Assembly (NCBI GenBank): GCA_019239915.1
Contig: JAFAZF010000058.1
Span: 62,001 to 126,000, forward strand
Direction of reading: 5' to 3'
DNA length: 64,000 nt
From: Sphingomonadaceae bacterium
GTDB taxonomy: Bacteria; Pseudomonadota; Alphaproteobacteria; Sphingomonadales; Sphingomonadaceae
The stretch's first letter is position 1. Each line of letters begins with the position of its first letter. The notes beneath the pieces were generated by a model that saw only the letters and a list, made by a program, of their open reading frames with translations, was not told the origin of the DNA and ran no database searches. This document shows, piece by piece, positions 9,253-18,488 of this stretch. The position numbers were made by a program, and so were the translations under genes.

Positions 9253-10773
9253 ATGACGAGTCGGAACGACGATCCCGAACGCGTACCCGTCATCGTCGGC
9301 GTGGGCCAGATCAACGACCGGCCGGCCGACCCGCAGGCGGGACTCAACTCGGCCGGGCTCATGGAAGCCGCCCTGCGCGCCGCCGATGAGGATGCCGGCG
9401 GCGGCTGGCTCGCCGATCTCGATTCGCTCGCGGTGGTCGACCAGATCAGCTTCCGCGAACTCAATCCGATCGCGCCAGGCCTCGCGGACCGCGTCGGCGC
9501 GCGTCCCCGCTTCTGCGAGCAGACGCCGATGGCAAGCGGCGACAGCCCGATCCTGTTGCTCAACGAGGCGGCCAACCGCATCGGCAGCGGCGAGATCCGC
9601 ATCGCGGCTGTGGCCGGCGGCGAGGCGCTACGCACCGCGGCGCACCGCAGCGCGGCCGCCCAAGGCACCGACGTCGCGGCGCAGAACGCCTCGCGCGCCA
9701 TGTCCCAGATGAGGGCGCCGAGCTTCCGCGGGCGCTACGGCCTCGTCGCGCCGGTCGACGTCTACCCGCTCTACGAGAATGGCGGTCGCGCCGCCTACGG
9801 CCAGTCGCTCGCCGAGGCGCAGGCCGAGAGCGGCGCCATCTGGTCGCTCTTCTCGGAGGTGGCGGATGCCAATCCGGGTGCGTGGATCCACCGGCCGACC
9901 GCGGCCGAGGCGATCGTCACCCCGTCGGCCGACAATCGCCCGATCGCGCACCCCTACACGAAGCTGATGGTTGCCAACTCCTCGGTGAACCAAGGGGCGG
10001 CGTTCCTCGTCACCAGCCTCGCCGAAGCGCGACGGCGCGGGATCGCGGAAGACCGGCTGATCTATGTCGGCAACGGCGCCGCCGCACATGAGGAGCATGA
10101 TCCGCTGGCGCGAGACAGCTACGATCATTCGCCCAGCATGGGCGTCTCGATCCGGCGTGCGCTCGATCTGAACGGCCTAGCGACGGCCGATCTCGATCAT
10201 GTCGAGCTCTATTCCTGCTTTCCCTGCGTGCCCAAGATGGCGCGCCGCGTGCTCGACTGGCCGGTCGGGAAGCCGGCAACGGTGTTCGGCGGCCTCACCT
10301 TCGGCGGCGGGCCGATCGGCAATTACATGAGCCACGCGGTCGTCAGCATGGTGCTGAAGCTGCGCGAAGCCGGCCGCTACGGTCTGCTCTTTGCGAACGG
10401 GGGATTCGCCACCCACAACCACACGATCATCATCGGCGGCGAGCCGATCGAACAAGCGCGGTTTCCGCGCGAATTCGACTATCAACGCGAGGCCGACGCT
10501 GCCCGCCAGCCGGTTCCGGAAACCGACGAATCCTATGAGGGTCCTGCGACGATAGAGACCTACACCGTACTCTACGAGCGAGACGGATCGGCCAAGTGGG
10601 GCGTGATCGTCGCTCGCACGTCGGAGGGGAAGCGCACCCTTGCCAAGGTACCAGGCAGCGACACCCACGGGATCGCCTTCCTCACCGACGGCGCCGCTGA
10701 GCCCGTCGGCAGTGAAGGCATGATAGCGCGCGATGCCGACGGCGACCAGATCTGGCGCCGCCAAATGAACTAA
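9253..10773 (+). CDS. Thiolase-like protein type 1 (TLP1), acetyl-CoA acetyltransferase family
   Basis: About 506 residues, starting at the ATG at 9253 just after the hydratase stop and a GGGACGCTGAG segment. It has a thiolase fold (VPVIVGVGQINDRP at the N-terminus, VAGGEALRT, GNGAAAHEEHDPL) and the HVELYSCFPCVPKM motif seen in the SCP2-thiolase-like TLP1 group. After about residue 420 there is the extra C-terminal domain typical of that group (ETYTVLYERDGSAKWGVIVA and onwards). The canonical N-terminal Cys motif is not recognisable: the matching region reads AGGEALRTAAHRSAA. It may be a thiolase, or a lyase like other divergent members. It ends the operon begun at 3823. Confidence 0.82.
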   Translation: MTSRNDDPERVPVIVGVGQINDRPADPQAGLNSAGLMEAALRAADEDAGGGWLADLDSLAVVDQISFRELNPIAPGLADRVGARPRFCEQTPMASGDSPILLLNEAANRIGSGEIRIAAVAGGEALRTAAHRSAAAQGTDVAAQNASRAMSQMRAPSFRGRYGLVAPVDVYPLYENGGRAAYGQSLAEAQAESGAIWSLFSEVADANPGAWIHRPTAAEAIVTPSADNRPIAHPYTKLMVANSSVNQGAAFLVTSLAEARRRGIAEDRLIYVGNGAAAHEEHDPLARDSYDHSPSMGVSIRRALDLNGLATADLDHVELYSCFPCVPKMARRVLDWPVGKPATVFGGLTFGGGPIGNYMSHAVVSMVLKLREAGRYGLLFANGGFATHNHTIIIGGEPIEQARFPREFDYQREADAARQPVPETDESYEGPATIETYTVLYERDGSAKWGVIVARTSEGKRTLAKVPGSDTHGIAFLTDGAAEPVGSEGMIARDADGDQIWRRQMN

Positions 10774-10936
10774 GGCCCCTGGGAGGCCATCGGCTCCAAG
10801 AGTTCACATTGATGCCGGTGCCCGTCGCTTTAGACGATCCACCATTGCAGTCCGCCAGTGCAGCATGATTTGCAGTGAGGAAGCGGGTCCAAGTCGGTCC
10901 GTCGCCGGCGCGCCAATGCATAAAAAGGTGGACCTG

Positions 10937-10950
10937 TCTGACTTAGTGAT
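10937..10950. promoter_or_regulatory. Possible operator, divergent copy of a motif also at 15906 and 21080
   Basis: TCTGACTTAGTGAT matches TCTAACTAGGTGAT (21080-21093) at 11 of 14 positions. It lies 42 bases before the SDR start at 10992. The other two copies also sit just upstream of genes of the cluster. This copy is the weakest, so it may be chance. Confidence 0.25.
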
Positions 10951-10991
10951 GCAACTGCGGCCGCGGCAAGCTGGCACGAGAGGATCGGGAT

Positions 10992-11762
10992 ATGGACATC
11001 AGCGGCTCCTCGGCGTTGATCATCGGAGGAGCAGGCGGCTTCGGTGCCGCGACGACGCGGCGTCTGGCCGACGCTGGTGCCCAGGTCCTGATTGCCGACA
11101 TGGCGGAGGACAAAGGCACCACGCTGGCAAAGGAGCTTGGCGGATCGGCACGCTTCCTGAAAACCGACGTGTTGAGCGAGGATTCGGTCGCCGCCGCTGT
11201 CGCGGCCGCCGGCGAGACCGGTCCGCTGCGCGCCTGCATAATTGTGCACGGGGGCCCATCCGCGGGCGCGCGCATCATCGATCGTGACGGCAAGCGCTAT
11301 TCGCTCGGTCTCTTCCGCCGGACGGTCGACATCTTCCTCACCGGCACCTTCCACGTTCTTGCACAGGCGGCGGAGGCGATGGCGGCGACTGAGCCTCTAG
11401 CCGACAACCAACGCGGCGTCATCGTCACCACCGCCTCGATCGCAGGCTTCGAAGGACAGGTCGGCCAGGCCGATTATTCGGCGGCTAAGGGCGGCGTAAT
11501 CGGACTGACGCTGACCGCCGCGCGCGACCTGTCGCCCCTTGGCGTCCGGGTCATGTGCATCGCGCCCGGAACCTTTCTGACGCCGGCGTACCGCATGGCG
11601 CCAGAGGAGGCGCAGGCGAAATGGGGCCCGCTCGTCCCAAACCCCAAACGCATGGGCGATCCTGACGAATATGCCCGTCTCGCCGCCCATATTGTCGAAA
11701 ACGACTTTCTGAACGGCACGACGATCCGTATCGATGGTGCGCAGCGCTTCGGTCTCAAATAG
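10992..11762 (+). CDS. Short-chain dehydrogenase/reductase, 3-hydroxyacyl-CoA dehydrogenase type II-like
   Basis: A 256-residue classical SDR. The nucleotide-binding loop is GGAGGFGAAT near residues 12-21, followed by D34-M-A-E-D, so NAD is likely. The catalytic serine lies in TTASIAGFEG and the Tyr/Lys pair in DYSAAKGG. The overall pattern, including a short QVGQADYSAAK segment and the ending DGAQRFGLK, recalls HSD10-type 3-hydroxyacyl-CoA dehydrogenases. The likely reaction is oxidation of a 3-hydroxyacyl-CoA to the 3-oxo form, the step after the hydratase encoded at 8442. A 218-base gap precedes it, so it may have its own promoter. Confidence 0.85.
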   Translation: MDISGSSALIIGGAGGFGAATTRRLADAGAQVLIADMAEDKGTTLAKELGGSARFLKTDVLSEDSVAAAVAAAGETGPLRACIIVHGGPSAGARIIDRDGKRYSLGLFRRTVDIFLTGTFHVLAQAAEAMAATEPLADNQRGVIVTTASIAGFEGQVGQADYSAAKGGVIGLTLTAARDLSPLGVRVMCIAPGTFLTPAYRMAPEEAQAKWGPLVPNPKRMGDPDEYARLAAHIVENDFLNGTTIRIDGAQRFGLK

Positions 11763-11798
11763 CTCGGCGGGCATCGGATTTCCCTGAGGCGGGGCGCG

Positions 11799-12974
11799 TC
11801 AGACTTCGATCAAAACCGCGCCTGCCTGTCCGCCACCTGCGCACATCGCGGCCACGCCGAAGCCCCCTCCCCGTCGCTGCAGATCGCGGATCAAGGTTGC
11901 GATCATGCGGCCTCCGGATGCGGCGACCGGGTGGCCGAGGCTGCACCCCGAGCCGGACACGTTCACCTTCTCCTCATCTAGCTCGAAGGCCCGGCAAGCC
12001 GCGATCGGTACAGAGGCGAAAGCCTCATTGATTTCCCAAAGCGCGATGTCCGCAAGCTTCACGCCGGCGCGGTCGAGCAACTTCGAGGTGACATCGATCA
12101 CCGCCATGCCGGTCATCTTCGGATCGACGCCGACGGCCGCCCACCCCCGCACCGTCGCCAGTGGCGCACGGCCGTGCGCTGCGGCGAAATCCGCATCCGC
12201 CAAAACGATCGCCGAACCGGCATCATTAATCCCGCTCGAGTTGCCGGCAGTGATCGAGAAGCCCTCGATTTCGGGATGAAGCGGCTTCAGCGTCGAGAGC
12301 TTCTCATAGCTGCTGTCACGCCGGGGATGCTCGTCGGTTGTGAAGTCACCGAAGCCCCCGCCGAGCTGGCGCGCCTTCACGGGGACGATCTCATCCTCGA
12401 ACCGGCCGGCGTCAATCGCCGTCACCGCACGCTGATGCGAGCGCAGTGCCCAACGATCCATCTCATCGCGGCTGATGCCGGCCGCTTGTGCAGTGTTCCA
12501 GCCAACCGTGATCGACATATCGCGATTGGGCGCGTCGTCGCGATCGGGATGCGTCGGTGGCATCCAGTTCTCGACGAATTGCTGTTCGCTGCCTGGGATC
12601 CGGTACAGCATCTTCGGCGCGGTGGAGCTCGATTGAACCCCGCCTGCGACGATCGCCTTCTCCATGCCCACCATGATCGTCGCCGCCGCGACACCGGTCG
12701 ACGTCAGGCTGCCGGCGCAGTGACGGTTGATCGCCATGCCGGACACGCCGGTCATGCCCGCCTCGACAGCCGCGTGACGTGCGAGCGCACCGCCGCCGTA
12801 GAGCGACTCCGCGAAGATGACATCGTCGATTACCTCCGGCGAAAGGCCGGAGCGCTCGACCGCCCCGCGCAGCACCGTGAGCGCGATCTCCTCGGCGCTC
12901 GTGTTAGCGAGCGCACCCTTGCGCGCCGTCGCGATCGGCGTCCGCACGGCGCTCAGAATGACTGCTGAATTCAT
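11799..12974 (-). CDS. Degradative thiolase (acetyl-CoA C-acyltransferase)
   Basis: A 391-residue thiolase starting MNSAVILSAVRTPI at 12974, where homology begins although the frame is open further upstream. All three active-site segments are intact: the nucleophile C86 in INRHCAGSLTS, the NEAF and GCSLGHPVAASG histidine segments (about 325 and 345-356), and the second cysteine in CAGGGQAGA near the end. It performs CoA-dependent cleavage of a 3-oxoacyl-CoA, releasing acetyl-CoA or propionyl-CoA. It is last in the leftward group containing the dehydratase, ligase 2 and dehydrogenase pair 2, which makes it the natural final step of that set. Confidence 0.93.
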   Translation of the reverse strand: MNSAVILSAVRTPIATARKGALANTSAEEIALTVLRGAVERSGLSPEVIDDVIFAESLYGGGALARHAAVEAGMTGVSGMAINRHCAGSLTSTGVAAATIMVGMEKAIVAGGVQSSSTAPKMLYRIPGSEQQFVENWMPPTHPDRDDAPNRDMSITVGWNTAQAAGISRDEMDRWALRSHQRAVTAIDAGRFEDEIVPVKARQLGGGFGDFTTDEHPRRDSSYEKLSTLKPLHPEIEGFSITAGNSSGINDAGSAIVLADADFAAAHGRAPLATVRGWAAVGVDPKMTGMAVIDVTSKLLDRAGVKLADIALWEINEAFASVPIAACRAFELDEEKVNVSGSGCSLGHPVAASGGRMIATLIRDLQRRGGGFGVAAMCAGGGQAGAVLIEV

Positions 12975-13027
12975 GGAACGAGCCTCTTTCGAATCGACGA
13001 TCTGGTCGGCTGAGCGCGGCCGCGCCG

Positions 13028-14323
13028 TCAGCCTTTTTTCCTGGCAGAGAGTTGCCAATGGCGCGCCATCATCTTGGTCGCGCGCTCCTGCAGGTCTTCC
13101 GGCACCTTGGGGTATAATACCGGTTTGTCGTCCGACGGCAGCGCGATCGTAGCGGTGGAGCGCACCGTCTCGTCCCCGCGCTGATTGGTGAAGCGGCACA
13201 CCACGTCGATAAGCTTCCGGCCATCATCGTCTGTGCGCTTGGCGACCACCTCACCGGTGATCATTTGCGTATCACCGATGTAATTGAACTTGCGAATTTC
13301 ATCGTGGACATGCAGCACGACACCATCATCGCCGGCCCAGTCCGTAAGATAATGGTAGAGATAGTTCTCTCGCATCACGCCATAATCGTAAGCCATTGGA
13401 TTTCCGATCGCCTGAGCCCACACCGGATCCCAGTGTAGTCGCTGCGCAACATCGGGAACGCCATACTCGTTCTTAATGTAGAACGGCGCGATGCGCTTTC
13501 GGTTCTTGTGCGCGAGCCGGCCGACTGTCGGCGCATACGGAACGAACCCGTAGCCGCCCGCGTGGAAACAGATCACGTCCGTCACCGTCAACGGTCCCTT
13601 GGCCATCTTACCGAGACTATCTCCGATCTCCACCGAGGACCAATCCCGTACGTTGGCGCCCTGGACTCTCTCCGCCTCATAGACGGCATCGATCGCGGCG
13701 ATGTCCTCATCGGAATAGCGCGCCGGCTCGATCGCCGAGTATTTTCCCTTCTTCGCTGCCGTCTTGCGTTCGGTAAGCACACGCAGAATTCGGTAAACCG
13801 CAACGACTTCGCCACGCTGGTTGACCTTCACATCGCGACGGACGTTGATTACTGACCGACCGGAGAATTCGCTCGGCTTGACCTCGCAGCTTTCCTCGCC
13901 GTTAAAGGAGTAAAGCGTGTCACCCGGAAAGATCGGGCGATACCAATCCCAGGTCGAGCCAGATACGAAGACGTGAATGCCTCGGAACAGCGACTTCTTC
14001 AGTGCCTTGATGTGATCGGGGGTCGGGTCGCCGAGCATCGGCGCGTTGATCACGCCGGCCATCATCCCGGGCGCGATCACGCCGCCCCAGCGCGTCGCCT
14101 TGGCATAATCCGGATCGCAATGCAGCGGATTATCATTACCGCAGCCATGCGCAAAGTTGCGGATATTGTCTGTGGTCGCGGTCTGGATGTATTCGCGAGT
14201 CTTGGCGGGCTCGTCATAGCCGACAAGCTGTCGCTGTCTTTCGATGTCCTCGTCCGTGATCGTGTAATCGACCGCCTTCTGCCACTCGTCGCTTTCCAAG
14301 ATGTCTTTTGTTCCAGTGGCCAT
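13028..14323 (-). CDS. Two-hotdog MaoC/FAS1-type enoyl-CoA dehydratase
   Basis: About 431 residues, starting at the ATG at 14323 with AGGAGG nine bases before it. It holds two hotdog domains. The N-terminal one (about 40-190) contains GNDNPLHCDPDYAKATRWGG, close to the hydratase-2 motif with its catalytic Asp and His. The C-terminal one (about 225-390) contains YDYGVMRENYLYHYLTDWAG and belongs to the MaoC group. Such double domains are used as (R)-specific enoyl-CoA hydratases for bulky acyl-CoAs, as in steroid catabolism, where one half is catalytic and the other binds the large substrate. It sits between ligase 2 and the thiolase, consistent with the hydration step of the same sequence. Confidence 0.85.
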   Translation of the reverse strand: MATGTKDILESDEWQKAVDYTITDEDIERQRQLVGYDEPAKTREYIQTATTDNIRNFAHGCGNDNPLHCDPDYAKATRWGGVIAPGMMAGVINAPMLGDPTPDHIKALKKSLFRGIHVFVSGSTWDWYRPIFPGDTLYSFNGEESCEVKPSEFSGRSVINVRRDVKVNQRGEVVAVYRILRVLTERKTAAKKGKYSAIEPARYSDEDIAAIDAVYEAERVQGANVRDWSSVEIGDSLGKMAKGPLTVTDVICFHAGGYGFVPYAPTVGRLAHKNRKRIAPFYIKNEYGVPDVAQRLHWDPVWAQAIGNPMAYDYGVMRENYLYHYLTDWAGDDGVVLHVHDEIRKFNYIGDTQMITGEVVAKRTDDDGRKLIDVVCRFTNQRGDETVRSTATIALPSDDKPVLYPKVPEDLQERATKMMARHWQLSARKKG

Positions 14324-14342
14324 GATACCCTCCTGATTGCAG

Positions 14343-15872
14343 TCAGACAGTTCCGCCCTCGGCATCGGCTGCGAACAACTCGCGTACCTGCGGCAGCATC
14401 GGCTTCATCGAAAGTGTCCGCGGTACATCATCCACGACGAGGAATTTCACCGGCACCTGGTAAGGCATCATATGCTCGCGTCCATAGGCAACGAGCTCAC
14501 CATCAGTTGGTCGTTCCGCTCCTTCCTTGAGCATGATGGCGGCCACGGGCACGGCTCCGAGCCGCTTGTCAGGCATGCCGACCGTCACCGCCTCGCGGAT
14601 CGACGGATGGAGTTCATAGCATTTGTTCACATCCTCGGGGTGAACCTTGAAGCCGCCGCGGATGATAGCAAGGTCGGCGCGGCCCCTGATGAACAGGAAG
14701 CCGTCCTCATCGATTATCGCGCGATCGGTGGTCGCCAGCCATTCGTCACCATTGTCGAATTGGCCCGAACGCATCTCGAGGAGACCTTCCTCCCCGGCGG
14801 GCAACTCCGCCCGTGTCTCCGGGTCGACCACGCGCCCTGCAACGCCAGGTTGGAAGCGGCCGGCGGAGCCTGGCTTCTTGTCCCAATATCGCCTGAAATC
14901 CGGCAGCGTCCAGCCGGCGACCGCTCCTGAGAATTCAGTCGCGCCATAATTTTGGAGAACGGGAAGATCGTAGCGATCCATGAATTCCTTGGTGACGGAA
15001 AAGTCGAGGGGAGCAGCGCCGGTACGGAGTGCGACTAAGCTCGAGAGATCCTCCTTCGGAAGCTTGGCATCAAGAATCATGCGCAGACCCGCCGGCACGG
15101 CACCAGCCACTATGGGCCGATGACGAACGATAGCGTCACGCCAGCTTTCGACAGAGAACTTCTCGAGCAGACACGCCTTTCGTCCACTCGCGACGGTTGT
15201 TAGCGCTCCCCAAAGGCCGCCAATGTGCGTCATCGGATTGGACAATATCGTCGTACCCGGCCGGAGCTGCGGTGGATCGTCAGGTTTGCGATCCCTTTCA
15301 TAGGATAACGCCGCGACAAAGCTCTTGTCGAAGGCTTCGCGCTTCAGAGGGATGCGCTTTGGCTTACCGGTGGTTCCGGACGACAGCATTTCGAGCACAA
15401 CACCGGGCTGTTCACGCACCACCTGCGGGCCGGGTTCCTCAAACCCCGGGCGAAGGCGGATACCCGCTAGGTTGCCCGACAGCTCGATCACGGCACTTCC
15501 CGCCCGCCAAATCGCATCGAGAATACCAGGACGCTCGACGTCCACGATATCACCGATCACGACCGGCAAGGCGAGACCGGCGATATCGTCTGCAAGGGCG
15601 TCATCCGGCAGCAGCGGGTTGATCGAGACCATCGCCGCATCTTCGGCGACAGCGGTCAGCACCGCCGCGAAGGTCGACGGACGATTGCGTACCATCACGC
15701 CGATCCGGCAGTCGCGACCCAAACCGAGCTTGCGGAGGTCGCGTCGTATCGCGTCTATGGTGTCGGCAACCTGACCCCAGCTATACCATTCCCCATGATA
15801 ATCGACCGCTAAGGCGGTGCGATCGATTGCGATGACGCCGCTTAGCAACTCGGCGAAAAGGGACATTGACAT
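14343..15872 (-). CDS. AMP-forming acyl-CoA synthetase (ligase 2)
   Basis: About 509 residues. I chose the ATG at 15872 because GGAG precedes it by four bases; another ATG follows two codons later. Motifs: LSSGTTGKPKR (P-loop, about residue 165-175), NYGATEFSG, and TTDRAIIDEDGFLFIRGRAD followed by IIRGGFKVHPEDV at the domain hinge. RTLSMKPMLPQV at the C-terminus carries the catalytic lysine. It shares unusual features with ligase 3 at 51671: PxTHIGGxWG, NYGATEF in place of the common YG.TE, and RTxSMKPxLPEI/V, so these two are close paralogues and may activate related intermediates. It is cotranscribed with the dehydratase 19 bases downstream. Confidence 0.9.
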   Translation of the reverse strand: MSMSLFAELLSGVIAIDRTALAVDYHGEWYSWGQVADTIDAIRRDLRKLGLGRDCRIGVMVRNRPSTFAAVLTAVAEDAAMVSINPLLPDDALADDIAGLALPVVIGDIVDVERPGILDAIWRAGSAVIELSGNLAGIRLRPGFEEPGPQVVREQPGVVLEMLSSGTTGKPKRIPLKREAFDKSFVAALSYERDRKPDDPPQLRPGTTILSNPMTHIGGLWGALTTVASGRKACLLEKFSVESWRDAIVRHRPIVAGAVPAGLRMILDAKLPKEDLSSLVALRTGAAPLDFSVTKEFMDRYDLPVLQNYGATEFSGAVAGWTLPDFRRYWDKKPGSAGRFQPGVAGRVVDPETRAELPAGEEGLLEMRSGQFDNGDEWLATTDRAIIDEDGFLFIRGRADLAIIRGGFKVHPEDVNKCYELHPSIREAVTVGMPDKRLGAVPVAAIMLKEGAERPTDGELVAYGREHMMPYQVPVKFLVVDDVPRTLSMKPMLPQVRELFAADAEGGTV

Positions 15873-15897
15873 GCTTCTCCGCAAGAACGCGCAAAAC

Positions 15898-15928
15898 CAC
15901 TCCTATCTAACTAGGTAATACAGGAGTG
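15898..15928. promoter_or_regulatory. Inverted repeat enclosing the TCTAACTAGGT motif upstream of ligase 2
   Basis: CACTCCT (15898-15904) and AGGAGTG (15922-15928) are perfect 7-bp inverted arms around a 17-bp centre that contains TCTAACTAGGTAAT (15906-15919). The inner motif matches the one upstream of the TonB receptor (21080-21093) at 13 of 14 positions. It stands 26 bases before the ligase start. Shared sequence before two genes of the same cluster suggests a common regulator, probably one of the TetR proteins. Confidence 0.45.
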
Positions 15929-15953
15929 CGCGGTCGTGCAAGCGCTGCGCAGC

Positions 15954-17171
15954 CTAAAGCTTGTCGAACGCCACATTCTTGTCGGTGCGCACTTCCCCGG
16001 GCATGCCCAAAACGCGTTCCGCGATCTGGTTGCGGAGCACCTCGTCCGCTCCGCCAGCGATGCGTAACGCCGTCGACCAAATATAGTCGTACCAAAGCTC
16101 CGGAGTGAAGGTATCGTCGGGAGCATGCGCGATGCCCGCCATCTCGCGGATTTCCATCGCCAGTCCGGAGGTCTTCTGATAGCGGTTCGAATAGATGAGT
16201 TTGACGATAGATGCAGCAGCACCCGGGTTCTCGCCGCGCGAGATCATCGTCCGCAAGCGCGCTTGGAAATGCTTCTCCGCCTGTTCTTCGGCATAGGCAC
16301 CCGCGAGTGCTAAGCGGACCGCCGAATTATCGAGCGCGGTTGCCTCTGCCCGCGGCGTTTGCGCAGCGAAACGAATGAGATCGATGATCCCACGATCCTT
16401 GCCTTCACCGCCCTGGCCGAGGCGTTCGCCAGTGAGCAGCGTCATCGCGCAAGCCCAGCCTTCACCCACCGCGCCAATTCGATTTGTGTCGGGAATGCGG
16501 ACATCGGTCAGAAAGGTCTCGTTGAAGTCCTTCAATCCGGAAATCTGGCGGATCGGACGCACCTGGATGCCAGGCGTCTTCATATCGACAACGAAAAAGG
16601 TAAGCCCCTTGTGCTTGGGTACGCTCACATCGGTACGCGCGATCAGTACACCCCAATCGGTCAGATGCGCCCAACTCGACCACACCTTTTGACCATTCAC
16701 GACCCATTCGTCAGCCGCGTCGTCTTTAACTGCACGGGTGCGCAGTCCGGCGAGATCCGATCCTGCGGATGGCTCGGAAAATAGCTGGCACCATGTCATC
16801 TCGCCACGAAGAGTGGGGCCGACGAAGCGTTCGACCTGATCCGACCGCCCGTGCTTGAGGATCGTCGGGATCGCCATCCCAATCCCGATTCCTACATAGG
16901 CGCCACGCGGCAGGCGGTAGCGGCCCTCCTCCTCCGCGAAGACAACTGCCTCCATGATCGTGCCGCCGCGACCGCCATAGGTCTCGGGCAGCAGTATCGA
17001 ACCATAACGATTGGCGGTTTTGCGGGCGAGCCACGCGCGCCCGAGGCGGATCTCCTCGGCGTCCTCGATGTGCACGCCCGCCGGCAGTTCGAATTCCGGC
17101 GCGTTCGCCGCGAGCCATGCCCGCGCCGTTGTCCGAAAAGCAGCTTCTTCCGGAGTGTCCTTGAAGTCCAT
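15954..17171 (-). CDS. Acyl-CoA dehydrogenase, long-type subunit (pair 2)
   Basis: A 405-residue protein with the middle-domain motif LFSEPSAGSDLAGLRTRA and NGQKVWSSWAHLTD. At the canonical catalytic position it reads RIAGGADEVLRNQIAERVLG, with glycine in place of glutamate. It lacks the R..F....Q FAD signature, which its neighbour at 17173 retains, so the two should form one heteromeric FAD enzyme. Its start follows the neighbour's stop by one base. It is closest by eye to the long subunit of pair 3 at 26815 (same SEPxAGSDLAGLRTRA and IAGGADE segments), suggesting a duplicated module. Confidence 0.9.
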   Translation of the reverse strand: MDFKDTPEEAAFRTTARAWLAANAPEFELPAGVHIEDAEEIRLGRAWLARKTANRYGSILLPETYGGRGGTIMEAVVFAEEEGRYRLPRGAYVGIGIGMAIPTILKHGRSDQVERFVGPTLRGEMTWCQLFSEPSAGSDLAGLRTRAVKDDAADEWVVNGQKVWSSWAHLTDWGVLIARTDVSVPKHKGLTFFVVDMKTPGIQVRPIRQISGLKDFNETFLTDVRIPDTNRIGAVGEGWACAMTLLTGERLGQGGEGKDRGIIDLIRFAAQTPRAEATALDNSAVRLALAGAYAEEQAEKHFQARLRTMISRGENPGAAASIVKLIYSNRYQKTSGLAMEIREMAGIAHAPDDTFTPELWYDYIWSTALRIAGGADEVLRNQIAERVLGMPGEVRTDKNVAFDKL

Positions 17172-17172
17172 A

Positions 17173-18306
17173 TCAAGCAGCCTTCGCGTGGTCAGGCGCT
17201 TCGGAACGCAGGTCAGGTAGATGGGCGATCAGCCGATCGGCCCAGCGTTCGCGGCCGCCGAGGCTCAATGCCAACGTACGCTCGCGGCGATAATAGAAGT
17301 GGCAATTGGCCTCGAAGGTATAGCCAATCCCGCCGTGCACCTGGATATTCTCGCGGGCCGCGCGCTCGAACGCGTCGATAGCCTGAAGCCGCGCCGCCGC
17401 GGCAGCCGCGGGCAACTCGTTGCCGCCATCCGCCGCAGCCCAAGCGCCATAAAAGGCCGCCGAGCGCGCGAGCTCGACGCCGGCGTAGACATCGGCGAGC
17501 TTGTGCTTGATCGCTTGGTAACCGGCAAGCGAACGTCCGAAGATTTGCCGCTCCATCGCATAGTCGCGCGCCATGTAGAGGCATGCCTCGGCGCCCCCTA
17601 CTCCCTCGAACGCGGCCTGCACCGCCGCGCGGTCGAATAACTGATCGAGCACCTCTCGCGCGGGTTGCGCATCGAGCACCTCGGCAGCCGCACCGTCGAA
17701 GATCAGCGAATAGTGCGCGCGCAGCTGATCGAAGCTGGCAAGCTTCACACGCGTGACGCCGGGTTGATCCAGCCGTACCAGCGCAAGACCGGGTTCGCCG
17801 CCCACTTCGGTCAGCACAACGGCGATATCGGCCACGCCGCCGTCGGCCACCGGCGTCTTCGTTCCGATTAGTCTGGCGTTTGCAAGCCTCGCTTTGACCG
17901 CGCCGCCCGTCCAGCCGGCGGATCCCTCGGCATAGGCGAAGCACGCCACGATCTCGCCGCGCGCAAGTTTGGGCAGCCACTCGCTCTGCTGCGCGTCGGA
18001 TCCCGCCAGCCGGATCGCGTCAGCAGCGAGCACGATCGAGGAGAAAAAGGGAAGCGCGGCATTGGCGCGTCCGAGCTCTTGGCTGATCACCGCGAGATCG
18101 AGCTCGCTCATGCCGAGGCCGCCATGAACCTCCGGAATCGCGGCTCCGAGAAATCCCATTTCCGCGAGTTCGCGCCACAAAGGCTCGTCCCACTCGAAGC
18201 CGGCATCGATCAGCGCGCGCAACCGATCGAAGGTCGAGCGCGCGCTCAACAGGCCGCGTGCCTGCTCACCCAACATCTTTTGCTCGTCGGATAAATCGAA
18301 GTTCAT
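17173..18306 (-). CDS. Acyl-CoA dehydrogenase, short-type subunit (pair 2)
   Basis: A 377-residue protein that begins MNFDLSDEQKMLGEQARGLL, a typical dehydrogenase N-terminal helix. It keeps RQIFGRSLAGYQAIKH (FAD interface) and IQVHGGIGYTFEANCHFYYRR, with a glutamate in the TFE segment. The SEPxxGSD motif of the middle domain is missing: the corresponding part reads FAYAEGSAGWTGGAVKA. It complements the long subunit encoded directly downstream. It is the first gene after the TonB receptor, but a terminator at 18427-18462 separates the two, so this pair probably starts its own transcript within 18307-18426. Confidence 0.9.
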   Translation of the reverse strand: MNFDLSDEQKMLGEQARGLLSARSTFDRLRALIDAGFEWDEPLWRELAEMGFLGAAIPEVHGGLGMSELDLAVISQELGRANAALPFFSSIVLAADAIRLAGSDAQQSEWLPKLARGEIVACFAYAEGSAGWTGGAVKARLANARLIGTKTPVADGGVADIAVVLTEVGGEPGLALVRLDQPGVTRVKLASFDQLRAHYSLIFDGAAAEVLDAQPAREVLDQLFDRAAVQAAFEGVGGAEACLYMARDYAMERQIFGRSLAGYQAIKHKLADVYAGVELARSAAFYGAWAAADGGNELPAAAAAARLQAIDAFERAARENIQVHGGIGYTFEANCHFYYRRERTLALSLGGRERWADRLIAHLPDLRSEAPDHAKAA

Positions 18307-18426
18307 AGCCTGAACCGTTCCTCAGCGATGATCGGCAACTCGAATGCGCCCGCGGATTTTCCGCTCAAACATCCGGAGGCCACTCTAGCTCGCTGCCGCC
18401 AGAGACATCAGTTCCTACGCTTCATT

Positions 18427-18462
18427 AAAAAAGTGGGGCTGCCGGCGCTAGCTGGCAGCCCT
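18427..18462 (-). terminator. Rho-independent terminator of the TonB receptor gene
   Basis: On the reverse strand GGGCTGCC (61-54) and GGCAGCCC (43-36, counting within 18400) form a perfect 8-bp stem, and a run of six T follows (A run at 18427-18432 on the + strand). It begins 26 bases after the receptor stop codon. Stem, loop of 10 and T-tract fit an intrinsic terminator for leftward transcription. Confidence 0.85.
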
Positions 18463-18488
18463 CCCTCTTCCGTTTTTGGTTGAAGTAA

